64,000 bases of DNA from Aestuariivivens sediminis (GCF_022662105.1 NZ_JAKMCP010000001.1:620001-684000); one strand, 5' to 3'; shown: positions 35,827-44,048, numbered from the stretch's first letter. A program made the numbers and translations. The notes: generated by a model from the letters alone, not told the origin.

Positions 35827-36848
35827 AAAAATTAAGCTTCCTGGACAAGAACCTTACAATTTGGATATTCTTGGCAATGGTTTTTGGTGTAGGTTTAGGG
35901 TATTTATTCCCATCCATTCCAAATGTTATAAATTCATTCAGTAAAGGTTCAACAAACATTCCTATAGCCATTGGTTTAATAATAATGATGTACCCACCTC
36001 TGGCAAAAGTCAATTATTCCTTACTGCCCAAAGTATTCAAAAACGTCAAGATTCTATCTATTTCTTTATTTCTAAACTGGGTAGTTGGTCCCATACTTAT
36101 GTTTGTATTGGCGATTATATTTTTACGAGACTACCCTGAATATATGGTCGGTTTAATCTTGATTGGATTGGCACGATGTATTGCAATGGTATTGGTTTGG
36201 AACGATTTGGCTGAAGGAAGTGCAGAGTACGGTGCAGGATTGGTAGCTTTAAACAGTATCTTTCAGGTTTTTGCTTACAGCTTTTATGCGTGGCTGTTTA
36301 TTACCAAATTACCCCCTTTGTTTGGCTTTGAAGGGGCTATAGTAGATATTTCAATTGCCACTATTGCTGAAAGTGTTGCTATTTACTTGGGGGTTCCTTT
36401 TTTGATGGGTATTTTGAGCAGGTTGATATTGGTAAAATTAAAAGATGAAGAATGGTATGCCAAAACGTTCATTCCTGCCATTTCACCTCTAACACTTATT
36501 GCATTATTGTTTACCATTGTGGTGATGTTCTCTTTAAAAGGTGAACTGATTGTTGAAATCCCAATGGATGTTTTGATTATTGCCATTCCTTTATTGGTTT
36601 ACTTCACGATAATGTTCATAACAGGTTTCTTTTTTACGAAGGCTATGGGAAGTGAATATGATAAAACAGCATCCGTAGCTTTTACTGCAGCTGGAAATAA
36701 TTTTGAACTGGCAATAGCTGTAGCCATTGCAGTATTTGGTCTCAATTCTGGACAAGCTTTTGCAGGGGTTATCGGACCTTTGGTTGAAGTACCAGCTTTG
36801 ATATTATTGGTACGTGTAGCATTCTTTTTTAAAAAGAAGTACTATTAG
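35814..36848 (+). CDS. arsB: ACR3 family arsenite efflux permease
   Basis: 344 aa with ten membrane helices, normal for ACR3. Diagnostic segments are [14 protein letters not shown] (helix 2), [16 protein letters not shown] (helix 4 with the conserved Cys of ACR3 transporters), [12 protein letters not shown], and [17 protein letters not shown] (helix 9 with the conserved Glu). It exports arsenite (perhaps antimonite) using the proton gradient. No arsR or arsC lies beside it, which is unusual; the overlapping 49-aa frame is the only close partner. Confidence 0.93.
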   Translation: MEAIKKLSFLDKNLTIWIFLAMVFGVGLGYLFPSIPNVINSFSKGSTNIPIAIGLIIMMYPPLAKVNYSLLPKVFKNVKILSISLFLNWVVGPILMFVLAIIFLRDYPEYMVGLILIGLARCIAMVLVWNDLAEGSAEYGAGLVALNSIFQVFAYSFYAWLFITKLPPLFGFEGAIVDISIATIAESVAIYLGVPFLMGILSRLILVKLKDEEWYAKTFIPAISPLTLIALLFTIVVMFSLKGELIVEIPMDVLIIAIPLLVYFTIMFITGFFFTKAMGSEYDKTASVAFTAAGNNFELAIAVAIAVFGLNSGQAFAGVIGPLVEVPALILLVRVAFFFKKKYY

Positions 36849-36947
36849 TATTTATTACCGTTGGATTTTTTCATTCCTTAATCTGATTAAAATCAAATTT
36901 CATTGATGTGTTTCATTGTAATTTTACCATTATAAATATAACCTTCA

Positions 36948-37145
36948 ATGAAAGCATTTGTTAGTTATGTTTTAAAAGACAGTAAGAGGCACAAACATTT
37001 GTCCGAGATTTTGAATATTGAGCAACTGCCATATTCTTTCTCTAATGCTCCGCCAGTTTCAGAGGTATCGGAATGTGCTGAGATTAAAAGCATAGCGCTC
37101 GCAAAAGGTCAACAATTAACTCTAGCACCTATTTTTAATGTTTGA
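36948..37145 (+). CDS. hypothetical 65-aa protein
   Basis: ATG at 36948. The sequence MKAFVSYVLKDSKRHKHLSE... has no recognised family and no membrane helix. It lies 99 bp after the ACR3 gene and just before the first E spacer. It could be a genuine small cassette gene or the start of a decayed one. Low confidence. Confidence 0.35.
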   Translation: MKAFVSYVLKDSKRHKHLSEILNIEQLPYSFSNAPPVSEVSECAEIKSIALAKGQQLTLAPIFNV

Positions 37146-37170
37146 TGAATCCTTGGTTCAAAATATTAAA

Positions 37171-37262
37171 AAGGAGCTATTCAATCCCCTTCAAGCTCTC
37201 TTTCTCCAGCCTAATTCTATTCTGTACAAAATATGTATCTTTAAGAATCATTGCCAAACCAT
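37171..37262 (+). repeat. E spacer copy a (integrase-tail-like end plus promoter-like motif)
   Basis: The ~90-bp element starts AAGGAGCTATTCAATCCCCTT, holds ACAAAATATG and TATCTTTA, and ends GCCAAACCATT. The same ordered blocks, with similar spacing (79 bp between GCTA and CAAACC), occur at 37836 and 38609. TATCTTTA resembles the Bacteroidota -7 element TAnnTTTG. It precedes the VOC gene by ~16 bp. Confidence 0.55.
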
Positions 37263-37278
37263 TATTCTCCATTCAACT

Positions 37279-37788
37279 ATGAAAACTATAATTTTTTTAT
37301 ACTGCTTTCTCGTTTTTAACCTCGCATCCTTTTCCCAATCAAATACAGACTTGGGAGTAGCTGCAATTGGATTAGTAGTAAGCGACATTGAAATTTCAGA
37401 ACACTTTTATAAAAATATTCTTGGCATGAAAGAAGCCGGAGAATTTAGTTTGGATGAGCAATGGAGCAATGATGCTGGTGCAGCAAATGGTAAACCTTTC
37501 TCCGTTAGGCAGTTCAAAATGAAAGATCTCTCATGTGCTACCGTATTGAAACTTGCGTATTTTGACAAGACAGAAAAACAAGCGGATGATAACGGTATTG
37601 ATATCCATTCAGGTGTAAATTATATTACCCTTTTTTATAATGCTCAAGATTTTAAAGAAGTCATGGAGAGGATTAGTGAATCTGGTATTGAAAAAGTAGG
37701 TTGGGTTAAAAGAGAATCTTATCAACTTGTCTTTATTAAAGATCCTGATGGCATTTTCGTGGAAATAGTAGGACCCCCTGACAAATGA
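37279..37788 (+). CDS. secreted VOC (glyoxalase/bleomycin-resistance fold) protein
   Basis: 169 aa from the ATG at 37279. A longer frame starts at 37138 but runs through the repeat spacer, so the internal start is right. The signal peptide is MKTIIFLYCFLVFNLASFSQ. The VOC repeats are VAAIGLVVSDIEISEHFYKNILGM and YNAQDFKEVMERISESGIEKVGW ending FIKDPDGIFVEIVGPP, the typical metal-site Glu strand. The substrate is unknown. It is a single-gene cassette between E spacers. Confidence 0.82.
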   Translation: MKTIIFLYCFLVFNLASFSQSNTDLGVAAIGLVVSDIEISEHFYKNILGMKEAGEFSLDEQWSNDAGAANGKPFSVRQFKMKDLSCATVLKLAYFDKTEKQADDNGIDIHSGVNYITLFYNAQDFKEVMERISESGIEKVGWVKRESYQLVFIKDPDGIFVEIVGPPDK

Positions 37789-37835
37789 CTCTTTATAGTG
37801 CTAAAAACCTGTATTGTTCATTTCTTAAAACCAAA

Positions 37836-37945
37836 GAGGAGCTAACCACTCCCCTTTTAACTTCTGCATTTCAAAGTTATCCCATTGAAGACAAAAAATG
37901 TTATCTTTAGGCTGTAATGGAATCATATCCCAAACGTTAGGTACT
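37836..37945 (+). repeat. E spacer copy b
   Basis: It begins GAGGAGCTAACCACTCCCC, the reverse complement of the final integrase codons KGSG-stop. It continues with ACAAAAAATG, TTATCTTTAGG, and ends CCCAAACGTTAGGTAC (90 bp from GCTAACC to CAAACG). The last block contains AACGTTAGGT, which resembles the GTTRRRY core of integron attC sites. It lies between the VOC and monooxygenase-fold genes. Confidence 0.6.
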
Positions 37946-38010
37946 GGCCCAATATGGAAATTTATAATTGTTTCATTAATACGCTTTAAACTAATTCTAA
38001 ATTTAAAATC

Positions 38011-38355
38011 ATGAATGATATTCAGGTAAGTGCAAGACTAAAAATTAAACCAGGTAAAATGGAAGACTTTAAAAAACTAGCTAACTCCTGTGTGGAGTTG
38101 GTTAAACAAAAAGATAAAGGAACAATTCAATATGACTGGTTTTACAATTACCAAAAGTCCGAATGCATAGTTAAAGAACGATATGTAGATTCAGAAGCGG
38201 GTTTGGATCATATAGCTAATGTTGGTGAACTGTTGGGAGGATTGGTTGAGCTATCAACGATTTCTTTGGAAATCTATGGAAGTCCTTCTGATGATTTAAA
38301 AAATGCACTTGATGGATGGGATGTATCGTATTTTGATTTTGGGGTTGGGTTATAG
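38011..38355 (+). CDS. antibiotic biosynthesis monooxygenase (ABM)-fold protein
   Basis: 114 aa. The dimeric alpha/beta barrel is seen in VSARLKIKPGKMEDFKKLA and TIQYDWFYNYQKSECIVKERYVDSEAGLDH. These match putative quinol monooxygenase YgiN-type proteins. It is cytoplasmic. The longer C-terminus (LEIYGSPSDDLKNALDGWDVSYFDF) contains GSPSDDL, seen in a subgroup. It is the only gene between two E spacers and is followed by an attC-like palindrome. Confidence 0.8.
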   Translation: MNDIQVSARLKIKPGKMEDFKKLANSCVELVKQKDKGTIQYDWFYNYQKSECIVKERYVDSEAGLDHIANVGELLGGLVELSTISLEIYGSPSDDLKNALDGWDVSYFDFGVGL

Positions 38356-38368
38356 AAAGAAAAATAAA

Positions 38369-38467
38369 CCAGAGCCTAACAAGGTATATGAAGGTCAGCC
38401 CAGTAAAACCTGGTCACGCCGCATATATGGCCCGTCGTGCTTCATTATACCTTTGAAATGACTCTGG
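38369..38467. repeat. 99-nt imperfect palindrome, attC-like
   Basis: Left arm CCAGAGCCTAACAAGGTATA plus TGAAG pairs with right arm CTTCATTATACCTT...CTCTGG. There is a 13-bp inner arm with one bulge and a 6-bp outer arm. GCCTAAC fits the RYYYAAC R-box of attC sites, but the matching GTTRRRY box is missing on the right. Two small hairpins (CCAG/CTGG, GCC/GGC) lie inside. It sits immediately after the ABM-fold gene, where an attC would be. Confidence 0.6.
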
Positions 38468-38608
38468 CTATTTTGGGAGTGTAGGGAATTGACTAATCAA
38501 TTTTAGGTGCATACTTATCAAGACAATGCCCAGATTTAAAACTTCTTACCTCTATAATGGTGTTATGTTATGAATCATAAAAACAAGCAAAGAAATGATT
38601 TAAAAAAA

Positions 38609-38732
38609 GGAAGCTAACCACTCCCCTTTAACCTATTTATCCCCAAAAAGCTCCTTTCCACAAAATCTGTATCTTTAGGGGTAGGTCATAGCCAAACCGT
38701 TGTGCAGAACTAGGCAAAACTTTAACAAAAAA
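38609..38732 (+). repeat. E spacer copy c
   Basis: It starts GGAAGCTAACCACTCCCC and matches the integrase end through CTATTTATC. It then has ACAAAATCTG, TATCTTTAGGGG, and GCCAAACCGTTGTGC followed by AGAACTAGGC...ACTTTAACAAAAAAT, which runs up to the next start codon. This last ~40-bp block recurs at 39838-39876. TATCTTTA could be the promoter -7 element of the downstream gene. Confidence 0.65.
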
Positions 38733-39211
38733 TGAAAATGCAAAATAAATTAAATGCAGTTATTCTTAGTTTATTTTTTGTCCTGAACTGTAATAATGAA
38801 GTCACTCAAAAATTCAATTCCCAAGAGGAAAAAGAAACCCTAATAAAAAGAATAGAAGAATTTAATGCCGCTTTTATAGATGGCAATGTTGATAAATTAG
38901 AATCAATGATTACCGACAATTATTTACACACAAATAGCAGTTCAAAAGTAATTAGAAAAGATGATTGGTTGGCCTATTTAGTAAAAAGGAAGAATGAAAT
39001 AGAAAGCGGTAAATTGATTGTTAAGAATTATAAAATGGATGAAACTGAGATAGAAATTTATGATGACATGGCAATTGTAACAGGTAAAATTTCATTTTCA
39101 ACATCTAAATTAGATGAGCAAAAAGAACACGAAATAAGAATAACAAATATATGGATCAAAGATGAAGGTATTTGGAAAAGGGCTGGCTTCCATGATACCA
39201 GAATAAAATAA
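38732..39211 (+). CDS. SnoaL/DUF4440-like lipoprotein
   Basis: 159 aa. The lipoprotein signal ends FVLNC (Cys 20). The mature domain has an NTF2/DUF4440 pattern: RIEEFNAAFIDGNVDKLESMITDNYLHTNSSSKVI, then MAIVTGKISFSTSK and a closing TNIWIKDEGIWKRAGFHDTRIK. Such folds act in varied small-molecule reactions or as binding domains. It stands between E spacer c and a broken gene. Confidence 0.78.
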   Translation: MKMQNKLNAVILSLFFVLNCNNEVTQKFNSQEEKETLIKRIEEFNAAFIDGNVDKLESMITDNYLHTNSSSKVIRKDDWLAYLVKRKNEIESGKLIVKNYKMDETEIEIYDDMAIVTGKISFSTSKLDEQKEHEIRITNIWIKDEGIWKRAGFHDTRIK

Positions 39212-39319
39212 AAACCAAACATAACATTGTGTTTGATATCATAGTAGTTAAATGCCACTACATTTCATTAACTCACTGATAGAAGCAATGGATTCAATAA
39301 TTACTAAAATCTAAATAAC

Positions 39320-39793
39320 ATGGGAAAATATTTATTGGGTGTACTGACAGTATTCACAATTATGTTCATCTTTGGATTCATTGATGAAAAAAATGATGTG
39401 TCGGATAAAGAATGGATTATTGCACCTAGATTTTTAAAGCTTCAAGATGGAATCACGAAGTAGGAAGCCAGGGAATGGGTGGAAAAAGAGTACCTTCCCC
39501 TATATAGAAAATACCCAGGATGGAATGTGACGTTTGGAGAACCATTAAGATCAGGTGGATGGGGCACAACCAATAATAATCTAAAAGAAAAAGCGGATTT
39601 TGTTCTAATATATTCCTTTGACAATAGGAATACAGCATCTCTTTATTTTCCAAATGACGGTCGGGCAAGTAAGCTTTTTGCCGATGACTTAACGAAACAT
39701 ATGTCTGTTGTTAACAATACATTTTTTGGAAAATATTTCGTCAGGGATGAATATCAAATTGAAGAATATTTAATGTTTGCCTCTTCAAAATAG
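39320..39793 (+). pseudogene. hypothetical exported protein broken by an in-frame amber codon
   Basis: ATG at 39320 opens MGKYLLGVLTVFTIMFIFGF, a membrane anchor or signal. At codon 48 a TAG (39461-39463) interrupts ...LQDGITK-stop-EAREWVEKEYLP..., after which the same frame runs on 110 codons to 39793 with good coding character. A single change from a sense codon such as GAG or AAG would restore 157 aa. No family recognised. Either a fresh nonsense mutation, a sequencing error, or readthrough. Confidence 0.7.
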
Positions 39794-39837
39794 TACAGCT
39801 TCTATCAAAAGATAACATGAATTAAAACGCATTTTAT

Positions 39838-39876
39838 CCAAACCGTTGTAAAGAACTAGGCTACTTTAACAAAAAA
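39838..39876 (+). repeat. second copy of the cassette-boundary block
   Basis: CCAAACCGTTGT...AGAACTAGGC...ACTTTAACAAAAAAT matches 38692-38732 almost throughout. At 38692 it forms the leader of the SnoaL-like gene; here it follows the amber-broken gene, so the two copies bracket a ~1.15-kb segment. Confidence 0.65.
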
Positions 39877-39920
39877 TATTAAATAATAATTTGCTAAAAC
39901 TTATTCATTAGAAAGGGAAG

Positions 39921-40615
39921 CTAACCACTCCCCTTTAATCTATTTATCTCTTGACTAATCCTCCTCTCTACAACCTTCCCATAACTATCCTGAGTAGTCT
40001 GCAATTTACTATGACCTAAAAGCCTACTAACAACTTCCATTGGCACATTATTAAAAAGCAATACAGTGCTTGCAAAGGTCTTTCTGGCTATATGATGGGT
40101 CAAGAAACCCTAGACCGGTTACATCTGCAATCTCCTTTAAATACCCATTAAAATGAGCATTAGAGATACTTGGAAATACATATTCATTGGTATCATCCTC
40201 ATACTTGTCCTTGACCTCCTTAGCTTTTGGTAATAGTGGAACTTTATGAATTCTTTTGGTTTTATTTCTATGCATATTAATCCATAGTTCACCGTCAAAC
40301 TCCTTCTTAGGGGTTTCACCTTTGAATTGTTTATAGATGTCGTCAACTGTAAAATCACTACCCTTAACCTGTAAAAACAAAAAAGCCTGACTCAATTTTG
40401 TTTTAATCAGGCTCAATTGTGTGTTTATTAGTTCAGCATCAGGTTCCGGTGGTTCTACTAGTTGTTTCTTAGAATTCCAATTTTTAGGGTTTATGAAAAT
40501 TCCAGTTGCAAAATGTTTCTTACGCTTACTTAATGTAAGCCTACAATTTATAGGGCATAAACCCTTTTTTATTCATTTTATGCCTGTTAAAAATATATAA
40601 TGTGTTCAATTTCAT
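39921..40615 (-). pseudogene. tyrosine recombinase (integrase) relic with internal deletion and frameshifts
   Basis: The start is ATG at 40615. The N-terminal arm-binding domain (MKLNTLYIFNRHK, then KRKKHFATGIFINPKNWN, LVKGSDFTVDDIYKQF-type) is frameshifted once near 40560. It reads to KGETPKKE and then joins FDGELWINMHRNKTKRIHKVPLLPKA, so ~150 residues with the core-binding domain and the first catalytic Arg region are missing. A second frameshift lies near 40105. The end keeps LTHHIARKTFASTV (HxxR), LLGHSK and TTQDSYGKVV (catalytic Tyr). It is clearly inactive. Confidence 0.88.
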
Positions 40616-40635
40616 GGTTTTAAGTTTTAATTAAT

Positions 40636-40680
40636 GGGATACTTTTATATATGATGGGATACCTCGTGGGATACTTTTAT
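40636..40680. repeat. GGGATAC repeats upstream of the integrase
   Basis: GGGATACTTTTAT occurs at 40636 and 40668, with a third GGGATACC between them at 40656. They lie 20-65 bp upstream of the integrase start. They could be arm-type binding sites or promoter elements of the former element. Confidence 0.4.
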
Positions 40681-40748
40681 TAAAGAAAACCCCCTATTCA
40701 AGCAATATTTAAATTATTTTTAATGGAAGTGATAAAACCTTTAATAAC

Positions 40749-41129
40749 GTGCCAGAACCTATTCTTAAAATACTTGATATATTCTTTTTTGTATTTCACA
40801 CCTTTATTATACTATTTAATGTACTTGGGTGGATTATACCAAGATGGCATTTGGCGAATCTTATTGTATTGTCACTCACTGCATTTTCATGGTTTATCCT
40901 TGGTATATGGTATGGCTGGGGGTATTGTATTTTTACGGACTGGCACTGGCAAGTACGTGAGATGCTTGGTTATGATGATATAAGCTCATCATATATACAC
41001 TTTCTTATTTTAAAAATAATTCACGTGGATATATCTGTTTCAGTTGTTGATACTGGAACTGTCTTAATTTTTATATCCGCTTTTGTTATCAGCACCTATT
41101 TAAATATCAAAAAATGGAGGCAGAAATGA
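40749..41129 (+). CDS. DUF2784 membrane protein
   Basis: 126 aa. Four helices with the family motif FSWFILGIWYGWGYCIFTDWHWQVREMLGY, where the Cys and the TDWHW stretch are diagnostic for DUF2784. The start is a GTG at 40749; an overlapping +1 frame from 40723 is a shadow. The function is unknown. T3 begins 12 bp after the stop. It is divergent from the integrase relic. Confidence 0.82.
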   Translation: MPEPILKILDIFFFVFHTFIILFNVLGWIIPRWHLANLIVLSLTAFSWFILGIWYGWGYCIFTDWHWQVREMLGYDDISSSYIHFLILKIIHVDISVSVVDTGTVLIFISAFVISTYLNIKKWRQK

Positions 41130-41140
41130 ACATCCCCTTT

Positions 41141-41277
41141 AAAACAAAAAAGCCTGTCTGCCAGCGGGCAGGCATCCCAATCTTCTTAATAAGAATAAAG
41201 GAAAGCTTCTCATTGGTTTCGAACTAACTTGGGAAACAACATCTCACTTGTGGCGTGAACAGCACAACATCTTTGTG
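41141..41277 (-). repeat. T element copy T3 with part of the tRNA-Asp downstream flank
   Basis: The canonical T blocks (AAAACAAAAAAGCCTGTCTG, CCAGCGGGCAGGCATCCC, AATCTTCTTAATAAG, GAAAGCTTCTCATTGG) end at about 41217. They are followed by degraded similarity to the tRNA-Asp flank (GAACAGCACAACATCTTTGTG versus AACAACACAACGTCTTAGTTG). The tRNA end itself is not preserved here. Confidence 0.75.
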
Positions 41278-41471
41278 TTAAAAAAGCTTTAATTACTCAG
41301 AGCTTTCTTTTGCAATTTTTTCCGTCATACTGTAACTCAAACAATCAGTATATTATATACCATTTAAGAAATCAAAATCCACAATCTGTATTATCCCTCC
41401 AATACCTTAAATCGAATTAGGCCACATTTTATTTAATAAATAGAAAAGAATTATTACAAAAGTATAAAAGC

Positions 41472-42788
41472 CTAATCCTCTACCCAGAATGGAATGTTGG
41501 CATGTGCTGTATGATTATTACCATCTTCCACATAAACAAATAATCGATAAGCTCCTGATTTTGGCGGGGCTAAAAAGTTAACCGTATTATGCGTATTTAC
41601 AGGAAATAATCCAGTGATAACATCTGGAATATACTCCGCATCTCCACCTGATTTATTTGATTCACTTTCTCTCATAATTTCCCAACTAAAAATTAATGTA
41701 TCATTATCAGGGTCAGTAACTTCTACCTCAGCAGAGTACGTTGTTCCTGCTTTCAACCTAATGTTGTTTATCGCTCTTTGCCCTTCCAATGTAAAATCTA
41801 CTAACCTTGGTGTGCGGTTTTCTGGCCATTCCCCTTTCCATGAATAATGCATAACATCAATCGATTCTGTCTCATTGCCATTAGGCATAAACATCCCAAA
41901 CCAGGTAGGCGTTCTTTCTTGCTTTTGACCCCAGAGGAATACGAAAGAACCCATAACTTGTTGTGTTAAGGATAATATAGACTTTTGGTATCGCGAGCCG
42001 TAAAAATCGGCTTTAATCGAGCTATTATTCTCCAGAGGGGCTCCCCACTCCGTTTTACTCACTTCCCAGTAGCCTGTTGCTCCCCATTCTGTAACCAATA
42101 AAGGACCTTTATAATTTGACTTTGCAATTAGCTCTGGAAGTACCTCAATTCCTGCGTATAACTGAACACTCAAAAAATCTAAATCCGGGGCTCTTTTAAT
42201 TATCAAATCAACATCCTTCTTATCCATTCCTGCCAAAGGTGTAGTAGTTATATGATATGGATCTACTTCATGAATCATTTCAGATATCTCATTCACTGCA
42301 TCCCAAACCTTAGGATTTTGTGAATGGTGATTCATTTCATTTCCAACTCCCCATACTATCAAGGCAGGATGATCTTTCAACTCTATAACACGTTTGCGAA
42401 TTCTTTCCAATTGTTCCTGTACTGCCTTTTCGTCGTTATAATCAAATCCATGTCGTTCTAAGCCAACCCAAATTCCCATCATCACCTTCAAGCCAAGTTC
42501 ATGAGCCTTGTCTAATACGTCTTTCCCATTATTAGTACTCCATGTTCTAACTGCATTGGCGCCATGTTCTTTTAAGGATTCAAGACTGCCATTATCTCCG
42601 AGACCCGCGCCCTTAATATAAAAAGGAATTCCATTTAAAAAAATATGAAATCCCCTATCTGTAAGACGAACTTCAGATTTAGTTATGTTAATGCCAGATT
42701 TCTTTATATTCTGAGAATTGCACCTACATAAAAAGCAAAAAAGAACAAAAATGATGAAATAACGACATTTATAAACTAAATACCTCAT
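41472..42788 (-). CDS. glycoside hydrolase (GH2/GH-A clan TIM barrel) lipoprotein
   Basis: 438 aa. A lipoprotein-type signal (FLCRC) is followed by a GH-A clan (beta/alpha)8 barrel: FYIKGAGLGDNG, HGANAVRTWS, VWGVGNEMN with acid/base Glu 151, and VTEWGATGYW with nucleophile Glu 234. After ~340 a cadherin/Ig-like beta domain (SAEVEVTDPDNDTLIFSWEI) ends the protein. It resembles the catalytic domain of GH2 enzymes without their N-terminal beta-domains. The substrate is a surface glycan, not identifiable here. It is the only gene between T3 and T4. Confidence 0.82.
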   Translation of the reverse strand: MRYLVYKCRYFIIFVLFCFLCRCNSQNIKKSGINITKSEVRLTDRGFHIFLNGIPFYIKGAGLGDNGSLESLKEHGANAVRTWSTNNGKDVLDKAHELGLKVMMGIWVGLERHGFDYNDEKAVQEQLERIRKRVIELKDHPALIVWGVGNEMNHHSQNPKVWDAVNEISEMIHEVDPYHITTTPLAGMDKKDVDLIIKRAPDLDFLSVQLYAGIEVLPELIAKSNYKGPLLVTEWGATGYWEVSKTEWGAPLENNSSIKADFYGSRYQKSILSLTQQVMGSFVFLWGQKQERTPTWFGMFMPNGNETESIDVMHYSWKGEWPENRTPRLVDFTLEGQRAINNIRLKAGTTYSAEVEVTDPDNDTLIFSWEIMRESESNKSGGDAEYIPDVITGLFPVNTHNTVNFLAPPKSGAYRLFVYVEDGNNHTAHANIPFWVED

Positions 42789-42987
42789 TATTAGAGTTTT
42801 AATTGATTATAACAATAGAGCAATTATATTTAATATAAGAATTCCAATACTTTTTGAAATTCTAATTATGAGTTTTAATAATTTCAATAAATATAGTCTT
42901 AAAAAATCAAAATAGAATTTTGTGTTATTTAGTGCCGATCTTGGTAAAGAAATAAACTTTGATAATTCATTTTGAAAAATCCTCGAT

Positions 42988-43063
42988 AAACAAAAAAGCC
43001 TGTCTGCCAGCGGGCAGGCATCCCAATATTCTTAATAAGAAAAAAGGAAAGCCTCTCATTGGA
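42988..43063 (-). repeat. T element copy T4
   Basis: ATAAACAAAAAAGCCTGTCT, GCCAGCGGGCAGGCATCCC, ATATTCTTAATAAG, GAAAGCCTCTCATTGGAATT. It lies 19 bp after the stop of the minus-strand gene at 43082, so it can serve directly as its terminator. Confidence 0.8.
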
Positions 43064-43081
43064 ATTAAAATTTGTTAAATC

Positions 43082-43495
43082 TCAAAAATTAACTGAAAAT
43101 GAAATTCCTGAATATTTTATTTTTTTTATTAGTCCTACAGCTCCATTTTTCAACTGGATTTCAGCCTTTTTCTTATGCTTTCCAGCTGCAATGAATAAAG
43201 GAATACTAGCTAAGGCGGTAGCCCCACCTAAATAGGACAACCATAGACCATCGGTAACATCCTCACTATCTGGTCCAATAGTAAATGCAGAAGAATTCCA
43301 TACAATCCCTCCTACAACCATGGCCACACCACCTCCTAAAGTTATCCAAGCAGCGGTTTTATTTGATCTCATTTTACTAAAATGATAATCATAAACCTCC
43401 TGGGGAGACTGCTTGGTTTTATCTTCTAAAACTTGAGATTGGACTGTCAAAGCAAAACTGAAAAATACCACAAATGATAGGATTACATGTTTCAT
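43082..43495 (-). CDS. hypothetical signal-peptide protein with a two-helix region
   Basis: 137 aa. The signal peptide ends ALTVQSQ-VL. Two hydrophobic segments, AAWITLGGGVAMVVGGIVW and WLSYLGGATALASIPLFIAAGKHKKKAE, are separated by a polar loop. Many Bacteroidota encode such small proteins near surface systems; no function is known. It is the only gene between T4 and T5. Confidence 0.6.
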   Translation of the reverse strand: MKHVILSFVVFFSFALTVQSQVLEDKTKQSPQEVYDYHFSKMRSNKTAAWITLGGGVAMVVGGIVWNSSAFTIGPDSEDVTDGLWLSYLGGATALASIPLFIAAGKHKKKAEIQLKNGAVGLIKKIKYSGISFSVNF

Positions 43496-43603
43496 AACTA
43501 GAATTTAAAAATAGGACTAAACAAATAAAAAAGAACTTACGTTTTTAGAAAAACATAAACCCTGATATATTTTAAAAATACACAAAAATTATCAATTACG
43601 ATA

Positions 43604-43739
43604 GTCAAACCATTTTTCTATAAATTTTAAATCCTATATCTGGTTAGTATTTTTTAGAAAGAAAATGCTCACCATGTATAAAAACAAAAAAGCATCCCAA
43701 TCTTCTTAATAAGAAAAAAGAAAAGCTTCTCATTGGATT
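43604..43739. repeat. left copy of a 136-bp direct repeat containing T5
   Basis: Blocks GTCAAACC, TTTTTCTATAAATT, ATATCTGGT, AGTATTTTTTAGAAAGAAAA and CCATGTATAAAAACAAAAAA are followed by a T element lacking its hairpin (AAAAAAGC joined straight to ATCCC). The same arrangement, with few substitutions, is at 55293-55428 next to tRNA-Asp. The pair brackets 11.6 kb. Confidence 0.8.
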
Positions 43740-44048
43740 ACCAAATTACTCTGGTATAACTACTTCCTAGATTGCTCTTGAACAACACAACTTTTCTAAG
43801 TGCCAAATAATGCCCTAATCTCTTAAGGTGTTTTTACGTTTGGTCTAAATTAATATCAAATTGCGTATCAACATAATTTATAAATTAAGCAAAAATACCC
43901 GTTAACCACTATAAACCAAATATTTATAGAAATTATTTATATTCGATTCTGTATTTTTCTTACATTTATAGGCGTCCTTTACTACTTTACTTAAAACCTT
44001 ATTGTAAGAATAAAATATTGGGATTGTTCAAGATAATTGCATTCTCTT

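Noticed and set aside
37138-37278. N-terminal extension of the VOC protein
   Set aside because: The extra 47 codons translate the E spacer repeat; the internal ATG is followed by a good signal peptide.
36948-39793. A classical class 1-type integron
   Set aside because: No IntI-type integrase and no complete attC with both core boxes; the recombinase relic is of the phage/conjugative-element tyrosine type.
40375-40420. Hairpin AGCCTGA...TCAGGCT as a terminator
   Set aside because: It lies within the integrase coding frame and is explained by codons for SLIKTKLSQAF; probably coincidental.
40723-40983. 86-codon frame overlapping the DUF2784 gene
   Set aside because: It is the shifted frame of the same DNA; only the 40749 frame has the DUF2784 motif.
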